A stretch of 7,226 nucleotides of DNA from an uncultured Thermoleophilia bacterium (GTDB lineage: Bacteria > Actinomycetota > Thermoleophilia > UBA2241). Positions 1 to 6,020 of the stretch are shown here, one piece after another. Location of the stretch: positions 1-7,226 of the forward strand of contig CAIXSE010000749.1 in the NCBI GenBank assembly GCA_903921965.1. The letters run 5' to 3'. A program made the translations under genes and the position numbers. The stretch's first letter is position 1; the number at the start of each line of letters is the position of its first letter. The notes beneath the pieces were generated by a model. That model saw only the letters and a program-made list of their open reading frames with translations. It ran no database searches and had not been told where the DNA came from.

Positions 1-49
1 GGCGTTCGCCCTGGGGCGCGACGCCGCACACCAGGAGGTCGCGCCGTGA
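1..49 (+). CDS. C-terminal end of an unidentified upstream gene (partial)
   Basis: Reading in the frame that starts at base 2, an open frame enters from outside the window and ends at a TGA at 47-49. Its last residues are AFALGRDAAHQEVAP. The stop overlaps the GTG start of the ACT protein as GTGA, the same architecture as the ACT/paaK junction, and the AGGAGG serving the ACT gene lies inside it. This suggests a real, translationally coupled gene. Fifteen residues are too few to name it. From the usual neighbours of ACT-paaK pairs, indolepyruvate:ferredoxin oxidoreductase subunit IorB is a guess by context only. Confidence 0.55.
   Translation, partial: AFALGRDAAHQEVAP
33..38 (+). promoter_or_regulatory. 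Shine-Dalgarno for the ACT-domain gene
   Basis: A perfect AGGAGG sits 7 nt before the GTG at 46. It fixes that start: there is no other ATG, GTG or TTG in this frame between base 1 and 46, although the frame is open to the window edge. Confidence 0.8.
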
Positions 50-459
50 AGGTCACGCAGCTCACCGCTTTCCTCGAGAACCGCAGCGGGCGTCTCGCCG
101 AGGTCGCCGACATCCTCGGCAACGCCGGCATCAACATCCGCGGGTTCTCCACCACCGAGGCCGCCGAGTACGGCATCGTGCGGCTCATCGTCACCGATCC
201 CGAGAAGGCACGCCGCCTGCTTCACGACGCCGGCTTCACGACGCACTTCGCCCAGGTCGTCTGCGTGAAGGTCCAGGACCAGCCCGGCGGCCTTGCCCGC
301 GTACTGGACGAGCTCGCCGCCGCCGGCGTCTCGATCGACTACCTGTACAGCATCTCGTTCGAGTACATCTGCTTCGCCCTGCGCGACGTCGACCGCGCCG
401 TCGAGCTGCTCAAAGGCAAGGTCGAGATGCTGAGCGACGAGGAGGTGCTCGCCCTGTGA
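46..459 (+). CDS. Tandem ACT-domain protein (putative amino-acid-binding regulator)
   Basis: This is a 137-residue protein that is almost entirely two ACT domains, at about 3-67 and 70-134. Each shows the ACT pattern of strand, helix 1 and strand with the turn at the ligand-binding loop: NRSGRLAEV at 12-20 leading to AGINI, and DQPGGLARV at 78-86 leading to AGVSI. There is no catalytic domain, signal peptide or membrane segment, so it is probably a cytoplasmic ligand-sensing protein. Stand-alone tandem-ACT proteins of this size are known next to phenylacetate-CoA ligase genes, and ACT domains commonly bind amino acids. An aromatic amino acid or related keto acid as ligand is inference. The GTG start at 46 has AGGAGG 7 nt upstream and overlaps the previous gene's stop. 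Its own TGA overlaps the paaK start by 4 nt, which implies coupled translation and similar dosage. Confidence 0.9.
   Translation: MKVTQLTAFLENRSGRLAEVADILGNAGINIRGFSTTEAAEYGIVRLIVTDPEKARRLLHDAGFTTHFAQVVCVKVQDQPGGLARVLDELAAAGVSIDYLYSISFEYICFALRDVDRAVELLKGKVEMLSDEEVLAL
440..445 (+). promoter_or_regulatory. Shine-Dalgarno for paaK inside the ACT gene
   Basis: AGGAGG at 440-445 lies within the last codons of the ACT gene, 10 nt before the GTG at 456. It supports that start and coupled translation across the GTGA overlap at 456-459. Confidence 0.7.
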
Positions 460-1805
460 CCGCCTCCGGCGAACAGCACCTGGTGCGCGACGCGGCCGGC
501 GGCCTCTGGTGGCAGCCGGCCGCCGAGACCATGCCGCGCGAGCGGCTCCTGGCGCTCCAGCTCGAGCGCCTGCGGGCGTCGCTGCAGAACGCGTACGACA
601 ACGTGCCCTTCTACCGCAAGAAGCTGGACGAGGCCGGGGTGAGCCCCGCCGACGTCACCTCCCACGACGCCGTTGCGCGTCTGCCGTTCACCACCAAGGT
701 CGACCTGCGCGACCACTACCCGTTCGGGATGTTCGCGCGGCCGCGCGACCAGATCGTGCGCGTGCACGCCAGCTCCGGCACCACCGGCAACCCCACGACG
801 GTCGGGTACACGCGTGAGGACATCCAGACGTGGTGCCACCTCATCGCCCGCACGCTCGCGGCGGGCGGCGTCGAACCCGGCGACCTCCTGCAGAACGCCT
901 TCGGCTACGGCCTCTTCACCGGCGGCCTCGGCCTGCACACCGGCGCCGAACTGCTCGGCTGCACCGTGGTGCCCATCTCCGGCGGCAACACCGAGCGCCA
1001 GCTCAAGATCATGCGCGACTTCGGCGCCACGGCGCTCAGCTGCACACCGTCGTACGCCATGTACCTCGCCGACGCCGCCCGCGACCGCGGCCTGCGGCCG
1101 GACGACCTGCCCATCCGGGTCGGGTTCTTCGGGGCCGAGCCGTGGACGAACGAGCTCCGCGTGCAGATCGAGGCGGGCCTCGGCGCCGACGCTCTCGACA
1201 TCTACGGCCTGTCCGAGATGGGCGGCCCCGGCGTCGCCTACGAGTGCCTCTGCAAGGCGGGCATGCACGTGAACGAAGACCACTACCTCGCCGAGATCGT
1301 CGATCCCGACACCCTGCGGCCGCTGCCGCACGGCGAGGTCGGAGAGCTCGTGTTCACCACCCTCAGCCGCGAGGCCCAGCCGCTGGTGAGGTACCGCACC
1401 CGCGACCTGTGCCGCCTCATCGCCGAGCCGTGCGCCTGCGGCCGCACCTCGGTGCGCATGGACAAACCCATCGGGCGCAGCGACGACATGCTGATCATCC
1501 GCGGCGTCAACGTGTTCCCCAGCCAGATCGAAGAGGTGCTCATGGGCATCCCCGAGATCGAGCCGCACTACCAGATCGTCGTCGACCGCAAGGGCTACCT
1601 CGACATCATCGAGGTGTGGGTCGAGGTGGGCGAGGCCATCTTCGCCGAGACGATGGGCGACCTCGAGCGCTTCCAGCGCAGCGTGCAGGCACGCATCTTC
1701 AACGTGCTCAACATCCAGGTCGCGGTCAAGCTCAAGGAGCCGCGCACCATCCAGCGGTCGGAGGGCAAGGCCGTGCGCGTGGTCGACAGGCGCGCGGCGC
1801 TGTAG
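456..1805 (+). CDS. paaK: Phenylacetate-CoA ligase (aryl-acetate adenylate-forming ligase)
   Basis: This 449-residue protein has the usual length for PaaK. The family converts phenylacetate (or a related aryl acid), ATP and CoA to the acyl-CoA, AMP and PPi through an acyl-adenylate, in the cytoplasm. Motifs in order: NVPFYRKK at 49-56 in the N-terminal helical region; the phosphate-binding loop SSGTTGNP at 106-113; FFGAEPW at 224-230; YGLSEMGGPG at 250-259 (adenylate motif); YRTRDL at 313-318; GRSDDMLIIRGVNVFPSQIE at 340-359 (hinge and start of the mobile C-terminal domain); and RSEGK at 434-438 with the conserved C-terminal lysine. Cysteines at 264, 266, 326 and 328 are discussed as a finding. 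The GTG start overlaps the ACT stop. The exact substrate cannot be read from sequence: phenylacetate, indoleacetate or another aryl acid are all possible. In anaerobes the enzyme may act with IorAB-type oxidoreductases, but those genes are not in view. Confidence 0.93.
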   Translation: MTASGEQHLVRDAAGGLWWQPAAETMPRERLLALQLERLRASLQNAYDNVPFYRKKLDEAGVSPADVTSHDAVARLPFTTKVDLRDHYPFGMFARPRDQIVRVHASSGTTGNPTTVGYTREDIQTWCHLIARTLAAGGVEPGDLLQNAFGYGLFTGGLGLHTGAELLGCTVVPISGGNTERQLKIMRDFGATALSCTPSYAMYLADAARDRGLRPDDLPIRVGFFGAEPWTNELRVQIEAGLGADALDIYGLSEMGGPGVAYECLCKAGMHVNEDHYLAEIVDPDTLRPLPHGEVGELVFTTLSREAQPLVRYRTRDLCRLIAEPCACGRTSVRMDKPIGRSDDMLIIRGVNVFPSQIEEVLMGIPEIEPHYQIVVDRKGYLDIIEVWVEVGEAIFAETMGDLERFQRSVQARIFNVLNIQVAVKLKEPRTIQRSEGKAVRVVDRRAAL

Positions 1806-1815
1806 CAGAAGACCG

Positions 1816-1856
1816 GACGGCGGCGGGCGGAGGCACGCGCTCCGCCCGCCGCCGTC
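1816..1856 (+). terminator. Strong hairpin after paaK, likely intrinsic-type terminator without T-tract
   Basis: A perfect 17-bp inverted repeat (arms 1816-1832 and 1840-1856) encloses a 7-nt loop, starting 11 nt after the paaK stop. The arms are nearly all G and C. No T-run follows on either strand, so it is not a classic intrinsic terminator. Long GC hairpins without U-tails are often seen at gene ends in high-GC actinobacteria. The right arm ends only 10 nt before the ATG of the next gene. Confidence 0.6.
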
Positions 1857-1866
1857 GTGTCCGCCG

Positions 1867-2955
1867 ATGCCGTTCCCGCTCCTCACACCCCGTCTCGCCA
1901 TCCGGCCGCTGACCGCGGCCGGCGGTCGCGACGTGTTCGCCGTGTTCGCCGCGCCCGAGGTGATGCGGTTCTGGAACAGCGCGCCGCCCCGCGACCTGGC
2001 TGAGGCCGGCGAGTGGGCGGAGTACCTGGCGGACATGCACCAGCGCCTGGGCTACGCGCAGTGGCGCGTGGCGGAGCGAGGCTCGGACCGCCTCGTCGGC
2101 ATCGCCGGGCTGCAGCCGCTCGACGGCGGTCCCGATGTCGAGGTCACCTACGCGTTCACCCCGGCGGCGTGGGGTCGCGGCTTCGCGACCGAGGCGGCCG
2201 CCGCTTCCTTGAGGTTCGGTTTCGAGGAGGCGAGCCTGCCGCAGGTGGTGGGGATCGCGAGGCCCGACAACGCGGCCTCCCTGGACGTGCTGCGCAAGCT
2301 GGGCATGCGCTCGCTCGGGCAGGCCGAGTACTGGGGCGCGCGCTGGGAGAAGCTCGTGCTGACGGCCGCGGAGTGGTCCGGGAGGCGCGAGGCGGCCGAG
2401 CCGCCGCTGCAGACGGAGAGGCTGGTGCTGAGACGGTTCGCCGGCGGCGACCTGGAGCCGCTGGCCGGCGTGTTCGGCGACCCCGAGGTGATGCGTTTCG
2501 TCGGGGCGCGCCGGGGGCCGCTGGACCCCGGGCGGCTCGCCGCGTCCCAGGTGCACGTGCGGGCGCACTGGGACGAGCACGGGTTCGGCCCTCTCGCCGT
2601 CGTGGAGCGGGCGACCGGGCGGCTGGCCGGCGAGGCGGGGCTGCAGCTTCTCGACGGCGGCTCCGACGTCGAGCTCACCTGCACCCTTGCGCGCTCCGCG
2701 TGGGGCCGCGGGTACGCGACCGAGGCCGCGGCGGCCGTCTTGCGCTGGGGCTTCGCCGGACTGCTGCAGCCGCGCGTGGTCGCGGTCGCGGACCCGGCGA
2801 ACGGGGCTTCGCTCCGGGTCCTGGAGAAGCTCGGCATGCGGCCGCAGGGGACGCGGTGGTGCTACGGGGCCGAGCACCGCGTGTTCGCCCTGACACTGGG
2901 CGAGTGGTTGCGCGACGGGATCGCGGAGACCCGCGCGGAGCCGCGGGACGTGTGA
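1867..2955 (+). CDS. Two-domain GNAT N-acetyltransferase (tandem RimJ/RimL-like duplication)
   Basis: The 362-residue protein contains two complete GNAT domains of the RimJ/RimL type, at about 6-172 and 180-352. Both begin with the family's LxTxRLxLR pattern (LLTPRLAIRPL; LQTERLVLRRF) and then PEVMRF. Both carry the acetyl-CoA pyrophosphate-binding loop (AWGRGFATEA at 101-110; AWGRGYATEA at 278-287) and the late ASLxVLxKLGM motif (137-147; 314-324). Neither copy shows a broken motif, so both may bind acetyl-CoA. A typical single-domain member is about 170-190 residues, so this is about double length. The acceptor is unknown: protein N-termini, an amino acid, an antibiotic or a small metabolite are all possible. 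The ATG at 1867 places the LxTxRL motif where it normally lies, but no Shine-Dalgarno precedes it, and the paaK hairpin ends 10 nt upstream. It converges with the PBP gene. Confidence 0.88.
   Translation: MPFPLLTPRLAIRPLTAAGGRDVFAVFAAPEVMRFWNSAPPRDLAEAGEWAEYLADMHQRLGYAQWRVAERGSDRLVGIAGLQPLDGGPDVEVTYAFTPAAWGRGFATEAAAASLRFGFEEASLPQVVGIARPDNAASLDVLRKLGMRSLGQAEYWGARWEKLVLTAAEWSGRREAAEPPLQTERLVLRRFAGGDLEPLAGVFGDPEVMRFVGARRGPLDPGRLAASQVHVRAHWDEHGFGPLAVVERATGRLAGEAGLQLLDGGSDVELTCTLARSAWGRGYATEAAAAVLRWGFAGLLQPRVVAVADPANGASLRVLEKLGMRPQGTRWCYGAEHRVFALTLGEWLRDGIAETRAEPRDV
1870..2919 (+). repeat. Internal duplication with 531-bp period in the GNAT gene
   Basis: The two halves align at the DNA level with an offset of 531 bp (177 codons) across the core. 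Examples are cgcgaccgaggc at 2184-2195 and 2715-2726, and the segment from 2110 against 2641, where about 35 of 42 bases match by eye. The N-terminal parts are offset by 176 codons, so one small indel separates the copies. Boundaries are approximate and set by the domain ends. This is in-frame gene duplication and fusion. Confidence 0.75.
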
Positions 2956-2963
2956 GCCGGGGC

Positions 2964-2985
2964 CGGGCCGCTCCGCCGCGGCCCG
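2964..2985. terminator. Hairpin between convergent GNAT and PBP genes
   Basis: The inverted repeat has arms 2964-2971 and 2978-2985: 8 bp, all G-C pairs, with a 6-nt loop. It sits in the 34-nt gap between the GNAT stop (2955) and the PBP stop (2990 on the minus strand), a natural place for a bidirectional terminator. There is no T-run on either side, so termination strength is uncertain. Confidence 0.45.
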
Positions 2986-2989
2986 TGGG

Positions 2990-5155
2990 TCATCCCCTGC
3001 CGGGCTGCGCCGTCGGGGTGATCGTCGGCGTGGGTGGGGGCGGCGTCGGCGTGGGCTGCACCGTCGGTGTCGGCTTCGGCGTCGTGGGCTTGGGCGACGG
3101 CGTGGGCTGCACCGTGGGCTTGATGGTCTTGGTGGGCCCGGGCTCGGGCGTGGCGCTGGTGCTGCCGCTCGCCGAAGGGGAGGCCGACGGGGAGACGTCC
3201 TGCATCTTGCCGTGCCACGCGCTGAACGTCCACGGCACGATGGTGAACGCCGGGTGCTTCTGGTCCTTGAGGGCGGCGTCGAAGAACTTCGCCCACATCG
3301 GGGCGCAGTAGGTGCCGCCGTAGGCGCCGTCCATGGGGGAGTTCTTCTCGGCGTCGCCCATCCACACCGAGGCGGCGAGCTGCGGCGTGTAGCCGCAGTA
3401 CCACACGTCCCAGCCGTTCTCGGTGGTGCCCGTCTTGCCGGCGCGCGGGTACGGGAAGTACGAGCCCGTGGCCGAGCCCGTGCCGCCGGTCGCCACGCGC
3501 TCGAGACACGTGGTGACCACGCTGGCCACGCCGGCGGGGATGGCCCGCCTGCCCTTGGTCTTGGGCTTCCAGTCGACGCGCCCGTTCGGCAGCACGACCT
3601 TGGTGACCGCCCGTGGCTGCCGGTAGATGCCGCCGGCGGCGAGGGTCGCGTACGCGCTTGCCATCTCGAGGGGCGTGACGCCGGACGTGCCCAGGGTGAT
3701 CGACGGCACGGCTTCGAGCGGGCTCTTGACGCCCATCTTGTGCGCGAGGGAGACGGTGTTCTCGGGGCCCACGTCCACGCTGAGCTGGGCGAAGACCACG
3801 TTGTCGGAGATCGTGGTGGCGGCCGAGACGCTCTCCGGGCCGCCGGGGCCGTCGCCGTTCACCACCCACGGCTCGGCGCCGTAGCCCATGGGGATGACGA
3901 TCGGGCTCTGCGAAGAGTAGTAGGTTGAGTCGGGGTTCATGCCCTGCATGACGCCGGTCGCGAGCACGAAGGGCTTCATGGACGAACCGGCCTGCCTGCG
4001 CGCCTGCCACGCGAGGTTGAACTTCTGCGTCTTGTAGTCGAGGCCGCCGACCATGGTGCGGATGTAGCCGGTGCGCGGGTCAATCGCGACGAGGGCCGCC
4101 GAAGGCTTGAACCCGAAGTCGAGCGGCCCGGTCGTCTCCTTGATGACCTGGATGGCCTCACGCTGCCAGTTCATGTCGATGCTGGTGTAGACCCTGAGCC
4201 CGCCCTCGAACACCTGTCGCGAGCCGTAGCGCTTGGTGAGCACCCGCGTCACGTAGTCGGTGAAGTAGTCGGCCATGCTGTTGTTGCGGTTCGGCGGGTG
4301 CTTGTAGACGCCCAGCGCCTTCTTCATGGTCCTGGCGGCTCGCTCCTGGGTGATGTAGCCCTGATCGGCCATGAGCTGCAGCACGATGTTGCGGCGCTCC
4401 CTGGCCAGCTTGGGGTCGGTGGTGGGCGCGTACTGCGTGGGGAACTTGGGGAGCGCCGCGAGCAGCGCCGAGTCCTGCAGATTGAGCTGCGAGGCCGGCT
4501 TGTGGAAGTAGGTCTGCGCCGCCGCTTCGACGCCGTAGGCGCCGGCGCCGTAGTAGACCGTGTTCAGGTAGGCCGTGAGGATGTGGTCCTTGGTCCACCT
4601 GTCCTCGAGTTGCCACGCGAGGACGGCCTCGCGGAGCTTGCGGGTGTAGGTGCGCTCGTTGCCGACGTAGGCGTTCTTGACGTACTGCTCGGTGATGGTG
4701 GAGCCGCCCTGCACCACGCCGCCGGCACGGAAGTTGAGGACCACGGCGCGCATGACACTCTTGAAGTCGATGCCGTGGTGCTGGTAGAAGCGCTCGTCCT
4801 CGACCGCCACCGTGGCGTCCTTCATGACCTGCGGGATGTCGCGGCTGGGGACGAGCACGCGGTTCTCGGCCCCGTGCAACTCGGCGATGAGCTCGCCGTG
4901 ACGGTCGTAGATGGTGGTGTTCACGGCGTTCTTGCGCCGCTCGAGCTGGTCGAGCGACGGGAGGTTGCGGGAGATGGCGAAGATGGCGCCCGCCACCGTG
5001 CACAGGACGACGATGACGGCGAGCAGCACCAGCACGCCCGTGATCTTCAGCCAGAGGTACTTGCGCTTGCCGCGCTGCTTCTGCCGCTGACGGCGCTGAC
5101 GACCGCGGCGGGCCGAGCTCGCCGGGTCGGTGCGGTAGCGGGTGTACTCAGCCAT
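2990..5155 (-). CDS. Class A penicillin-binding protein (bifunctional glycosyltransferase/transpeptidase)
   Basis: The 721-residue enzyme polymerises lipid II glycan strands and cross-links the stem peptides on the outer face of the membrane. It has a very basic cytoplasmic N-terminus (about 5-32), one transmembrane anchor (about 34-61), a GT51 glycosyltransferase domain (about 90-265), a linker, a transpeptidase domain (about 350-635) and a Ser/Thr/Pro-rich tail (about 652-721). GT51 motifs: EDERFYQHHG at 119-128 with the catalytic Glu119, GGSTITEQ at 150-157 and RKLRE at 172-176. Transpeptidase motifs: SSMK at 391-394 with nucleophile Ser391, SDN at 450-452 and KTG at 574-576. All catalytic motifs are present, so it should be active and beta-lactam sensitive. 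The usual GGSTITQQ has Glu156 in place of a Gln. The ATG at 5155 has AGGAGA 10 nt upstream. It follows tatC after 62 nt and may share its transcript. The family (PBP1A/PonA-like) is clear; an exact symbol is not. Confidence 0.95.
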   Translation of the reverse strand: MAEYTRYRTDPASSARRGRQRRQRQKQRGKRKYLWLKITGVLVLLAVIVVLCTVAGAIFAISRNLPSLDQLERRKNAVNTTIYDRHGELIAELHGAENRVLVPSRDIPQVMKDATVAVEDERFYQHHGIDFKSVMRAVVLNFRAGGVVQGGSTITEQYVKNAYVGNERTYTRKLREAVLAWQLEDRWTKDHILTAYLNTVYYGAGAYGVEAAAQTYFHKPASQLNLQDSALLAALPKFPTQYAPTTDPKLARERRNIVLQLMADQGYITQERAARTMKKALGVYKHPPNRNNSMADYFTDYVTRVLTKRYGSRQVFEGGLRVYTSIDMNWQREAIQVIKETTGPLDFGFKPSAALVAIDPRTGYIRTMVGGLDYKTQKFNLAWQARRQAGSSMKPFVLATGVMQGMNPDSTYYSSQSPIVIPMGYGAEPWVVNGDGPGGPESVSAATTISDNVVFAQLSVDVGPENTVSLAHKMGVKSPLEAVPSITLGTSGVTPLEMASAYATLAAGGIYRQPRAVTKVVLPNGRVDWKPKTKGRRAIPAGVASVVTTCLERVATGGTGSATGSYFPYPRAGKTGTTENGWDVWYCGYTPQLAASVWMGDAEKNSPMDGAYGGTYCAPMWAKFFDAALKDQKHPAFTIVPWTFSAWHGKMQDVSPSASPSASGSTSATPEPGPTKTIKPTVQPTPSPKPTTPKPTPTVQPTPTPPPPTPTITPTAQPGRG
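3047..3115 (-). repeat. 18-bp direct repeat in the PBP Pro/Thr tail
   Basis: The 18-bp sequence cggcgtgggctgcaccgt occurs exactly at 3047-3064 and 3098-3115, 51 bp (17 codons) apart. On the coding strand it yields the repeated peptide PTVQPTP at residues 680-686 and 697-703. It is part of a low-complexity Pro/Thr/Lys-rich tail and probably arose by slippage or unequal recombination. Confidence 0.75.
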
Positions 5156-5165
5156 GAAGACTCAT

Positions 5166-5171
5166 TCTCCT
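5166..5171 (-). promoter_or_regulatory. Shine-Dalgarno for the PBP gene
   Basis: AGGAGA on the minus strand ends 10 nt before the ATG at 5155. Another ATG lies between them but is out of frame, so the 5155 start is preferred. Confidence 0.6.
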
Positions 5172-5181
5172 GGACGTCGTG

Positions 5182-5217
5182 ACGCGCGGGCCGGGCGTCG
5201 CGTTCGGGCCCGCGCGC
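5182..5217 (-). terminator. Hairpin directly after the tatC stop
   Basis: A 10-bp perfect G/C stem (5183-5192 with 5207-5216), plus one outer G-U pair on the minus-strand RNA, encloses a 14-nt loop. It begins immediately after the tatC TGA and ends about 10 nt before the PBP Shine-Dalgarno. No U-tract follows. It could be a terminator, a partial attenuator that lowers PBP expression relative to Tat, or an RNA-processing or stabilising stem. The sequence alone does not decide. Confidence 0.45.
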
Positions 5218-6015
5218 TCAGGCGGGCGCGCGGCTGAGGTCGTCGTCCCCGGTATCTTCGCGGCGGACGACCGTTTCCTTCTTGGGCTGCACCCGCTTCG
5301 CCAGGGGGATCGCGACCTCGTAGAGCACGACGAGCGGGATGAGCATGGCCAGCATGGAGAAGGGGTCCTGGCTCGGCGTGATGATCGCGGCCGTGATGGC
5401 CAGGATGACGATCGCCCAGCGGCGGTTCTTCTTGAGGAACTTGTCGTCGATCACGCCGACCTTGGCGAGCAGCACGAGGATGACCGGCATCTCGAACACG
5501 GCGCCGAAGGCGAGGATGAAGAGGGCCACGAAGGTGAAGTAGTCGGTGGCCCGGTTCTGGATGTTGAAGCTGCCGGCGTTGAAGCCGAGGAGGAACTGCA
5601 GTCCCTTGGGCAGGACGACGAGGTAGCCGAAGACCACGCCGCCGAGGAACAGGGCGCTGGTCGAGATGACGATGGGGTAGAAGTACTTCTTCTCGTTGCT
5701 CGAGAAGGCCGGCCCCACATACGCCCAGAGCTGCCAGATGAGGAAGGGGCTGGCCATGAGCACGGCGGCCACGATCCACACCTTGAGGCTGATCATGAAC
5801 GGCTCGGTGGGTGAGAAGGTGGTGATCTTGTACGCCGACGCGTCGAGGCCGGGGACCCGGCGGAGGGGATACAGCAGCAGGTCGAAGATGCGGTTGCTGA
5901 AGACGGCCGCGATGAGCAGGCCGACGGCCAGGGCGAGGCCGCACCAGACGAGGCGCTTCCGGAGCTCGTCGAGGTGCTCGAAGAGGCTGAGGCGTGCTTC
6001 GGGGTCGACGGGCAC
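5218..6015 (-). CDS. tatC: Twin-arginine translocase subunit TatC
   Basis: TatC is the multi-spanning membrane core of the Tat translocase. It recognises the twin-arginine signal peptide and exports folded proteins with TatA/TatB. From the GTG at 6015 the product is 265 residues with six predicted membrane spans (about 22-40, 74-98, 114-136, 158-184, 199-213 and 217-235). Family signatures: LFEHLDELRKRL at 11-22 in the cytoplasmic N-terminus; SPTEPF at 68-73; PFLIWQLWAYVGPAF at 90-104, followed by Glu108 where TatC has its signal-peptide-binding acidic residue; FEMP at 174-177; and TPSQDPFS at 213-220. The charged tail (about 240-265) is cytoplasmic. An in-frame ATG at 6231 would overlap tatA by 209 nt and add Arg/Pro-rich sequence unlike TatC, so I reject it. 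GTG 6015 lies 7 nt after the tatA stop with GAGG 5 nt upstream. It is co-transcribed with tatA. Confidence 0.94.
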   Translation of the reverse strand: MPVDPEARLSLFEHLDELRKRLVWCGLALAVGLLIAAVFSNRIFDLLLYPLRRVPGLDASAYKITTFSPTEPFMISLKVWIVAAVLMASPFLIWQLWAYVGPAFSSNEKKYFYPIVISTSALFLGGVVFGYLVVLPKGLQFLLGFNAGSFNIQNRATDYFTFVALFILAFGAVFEMPVILVLLAKVGVIDDKFLKKNRRWAIVILAITAAIITPSQDPFSMLAMLIPLVVLYEVAIPLAKRVQPKKETVVRREDTGDDDLSRAPA

Positions 6016-6020
6016 CGCGG

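Noticed and set aside
830..1912. 360-codon plus-strand frame overlapping paaK
   Set aside because: It is a frame-shifted shadow of paaK with an Arg/Pro/His-dominated composition and no recognisable domain.
339..2036. 565-codon open frame on the minus strand opposite the ACT and paaK genes
   Set aside because: It mirrors genes with clear homology, is rich in Arg/His/Ala/Gly/Val as expected from the antisense of GC-rich codons, and shows no domain or ribosome site.
1732..2877. 381-codon minus-strand frame opposite the GNAT gene
   Set aside because: It shows an internal duplication only because the GNAT gene does; its composition is antisense-like, with no motif.
2013..3311. 432-codon plus-strand frame across the GNAT end and PBP tail
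   Set aside because: It runs through a convergent gene border and contains Gly/Val low complexity that is the complement of the PBP Pro/Thr tail.
2862..4010. 382-codon minus-strand frame over the 3' half of the PBP
   Set aside because: It is shifted relative to the intact PBP frame, which carries all catalytic motifs; this one is Arg/His/Gly-rich without motifs.
4298..5182. 294-codon plus-strand frame opposite the PBP 5' half
   Set aside because: It is the antisense of the GT51 region, with a Val/Leu/Gly/Asp bias and no family resemblance.
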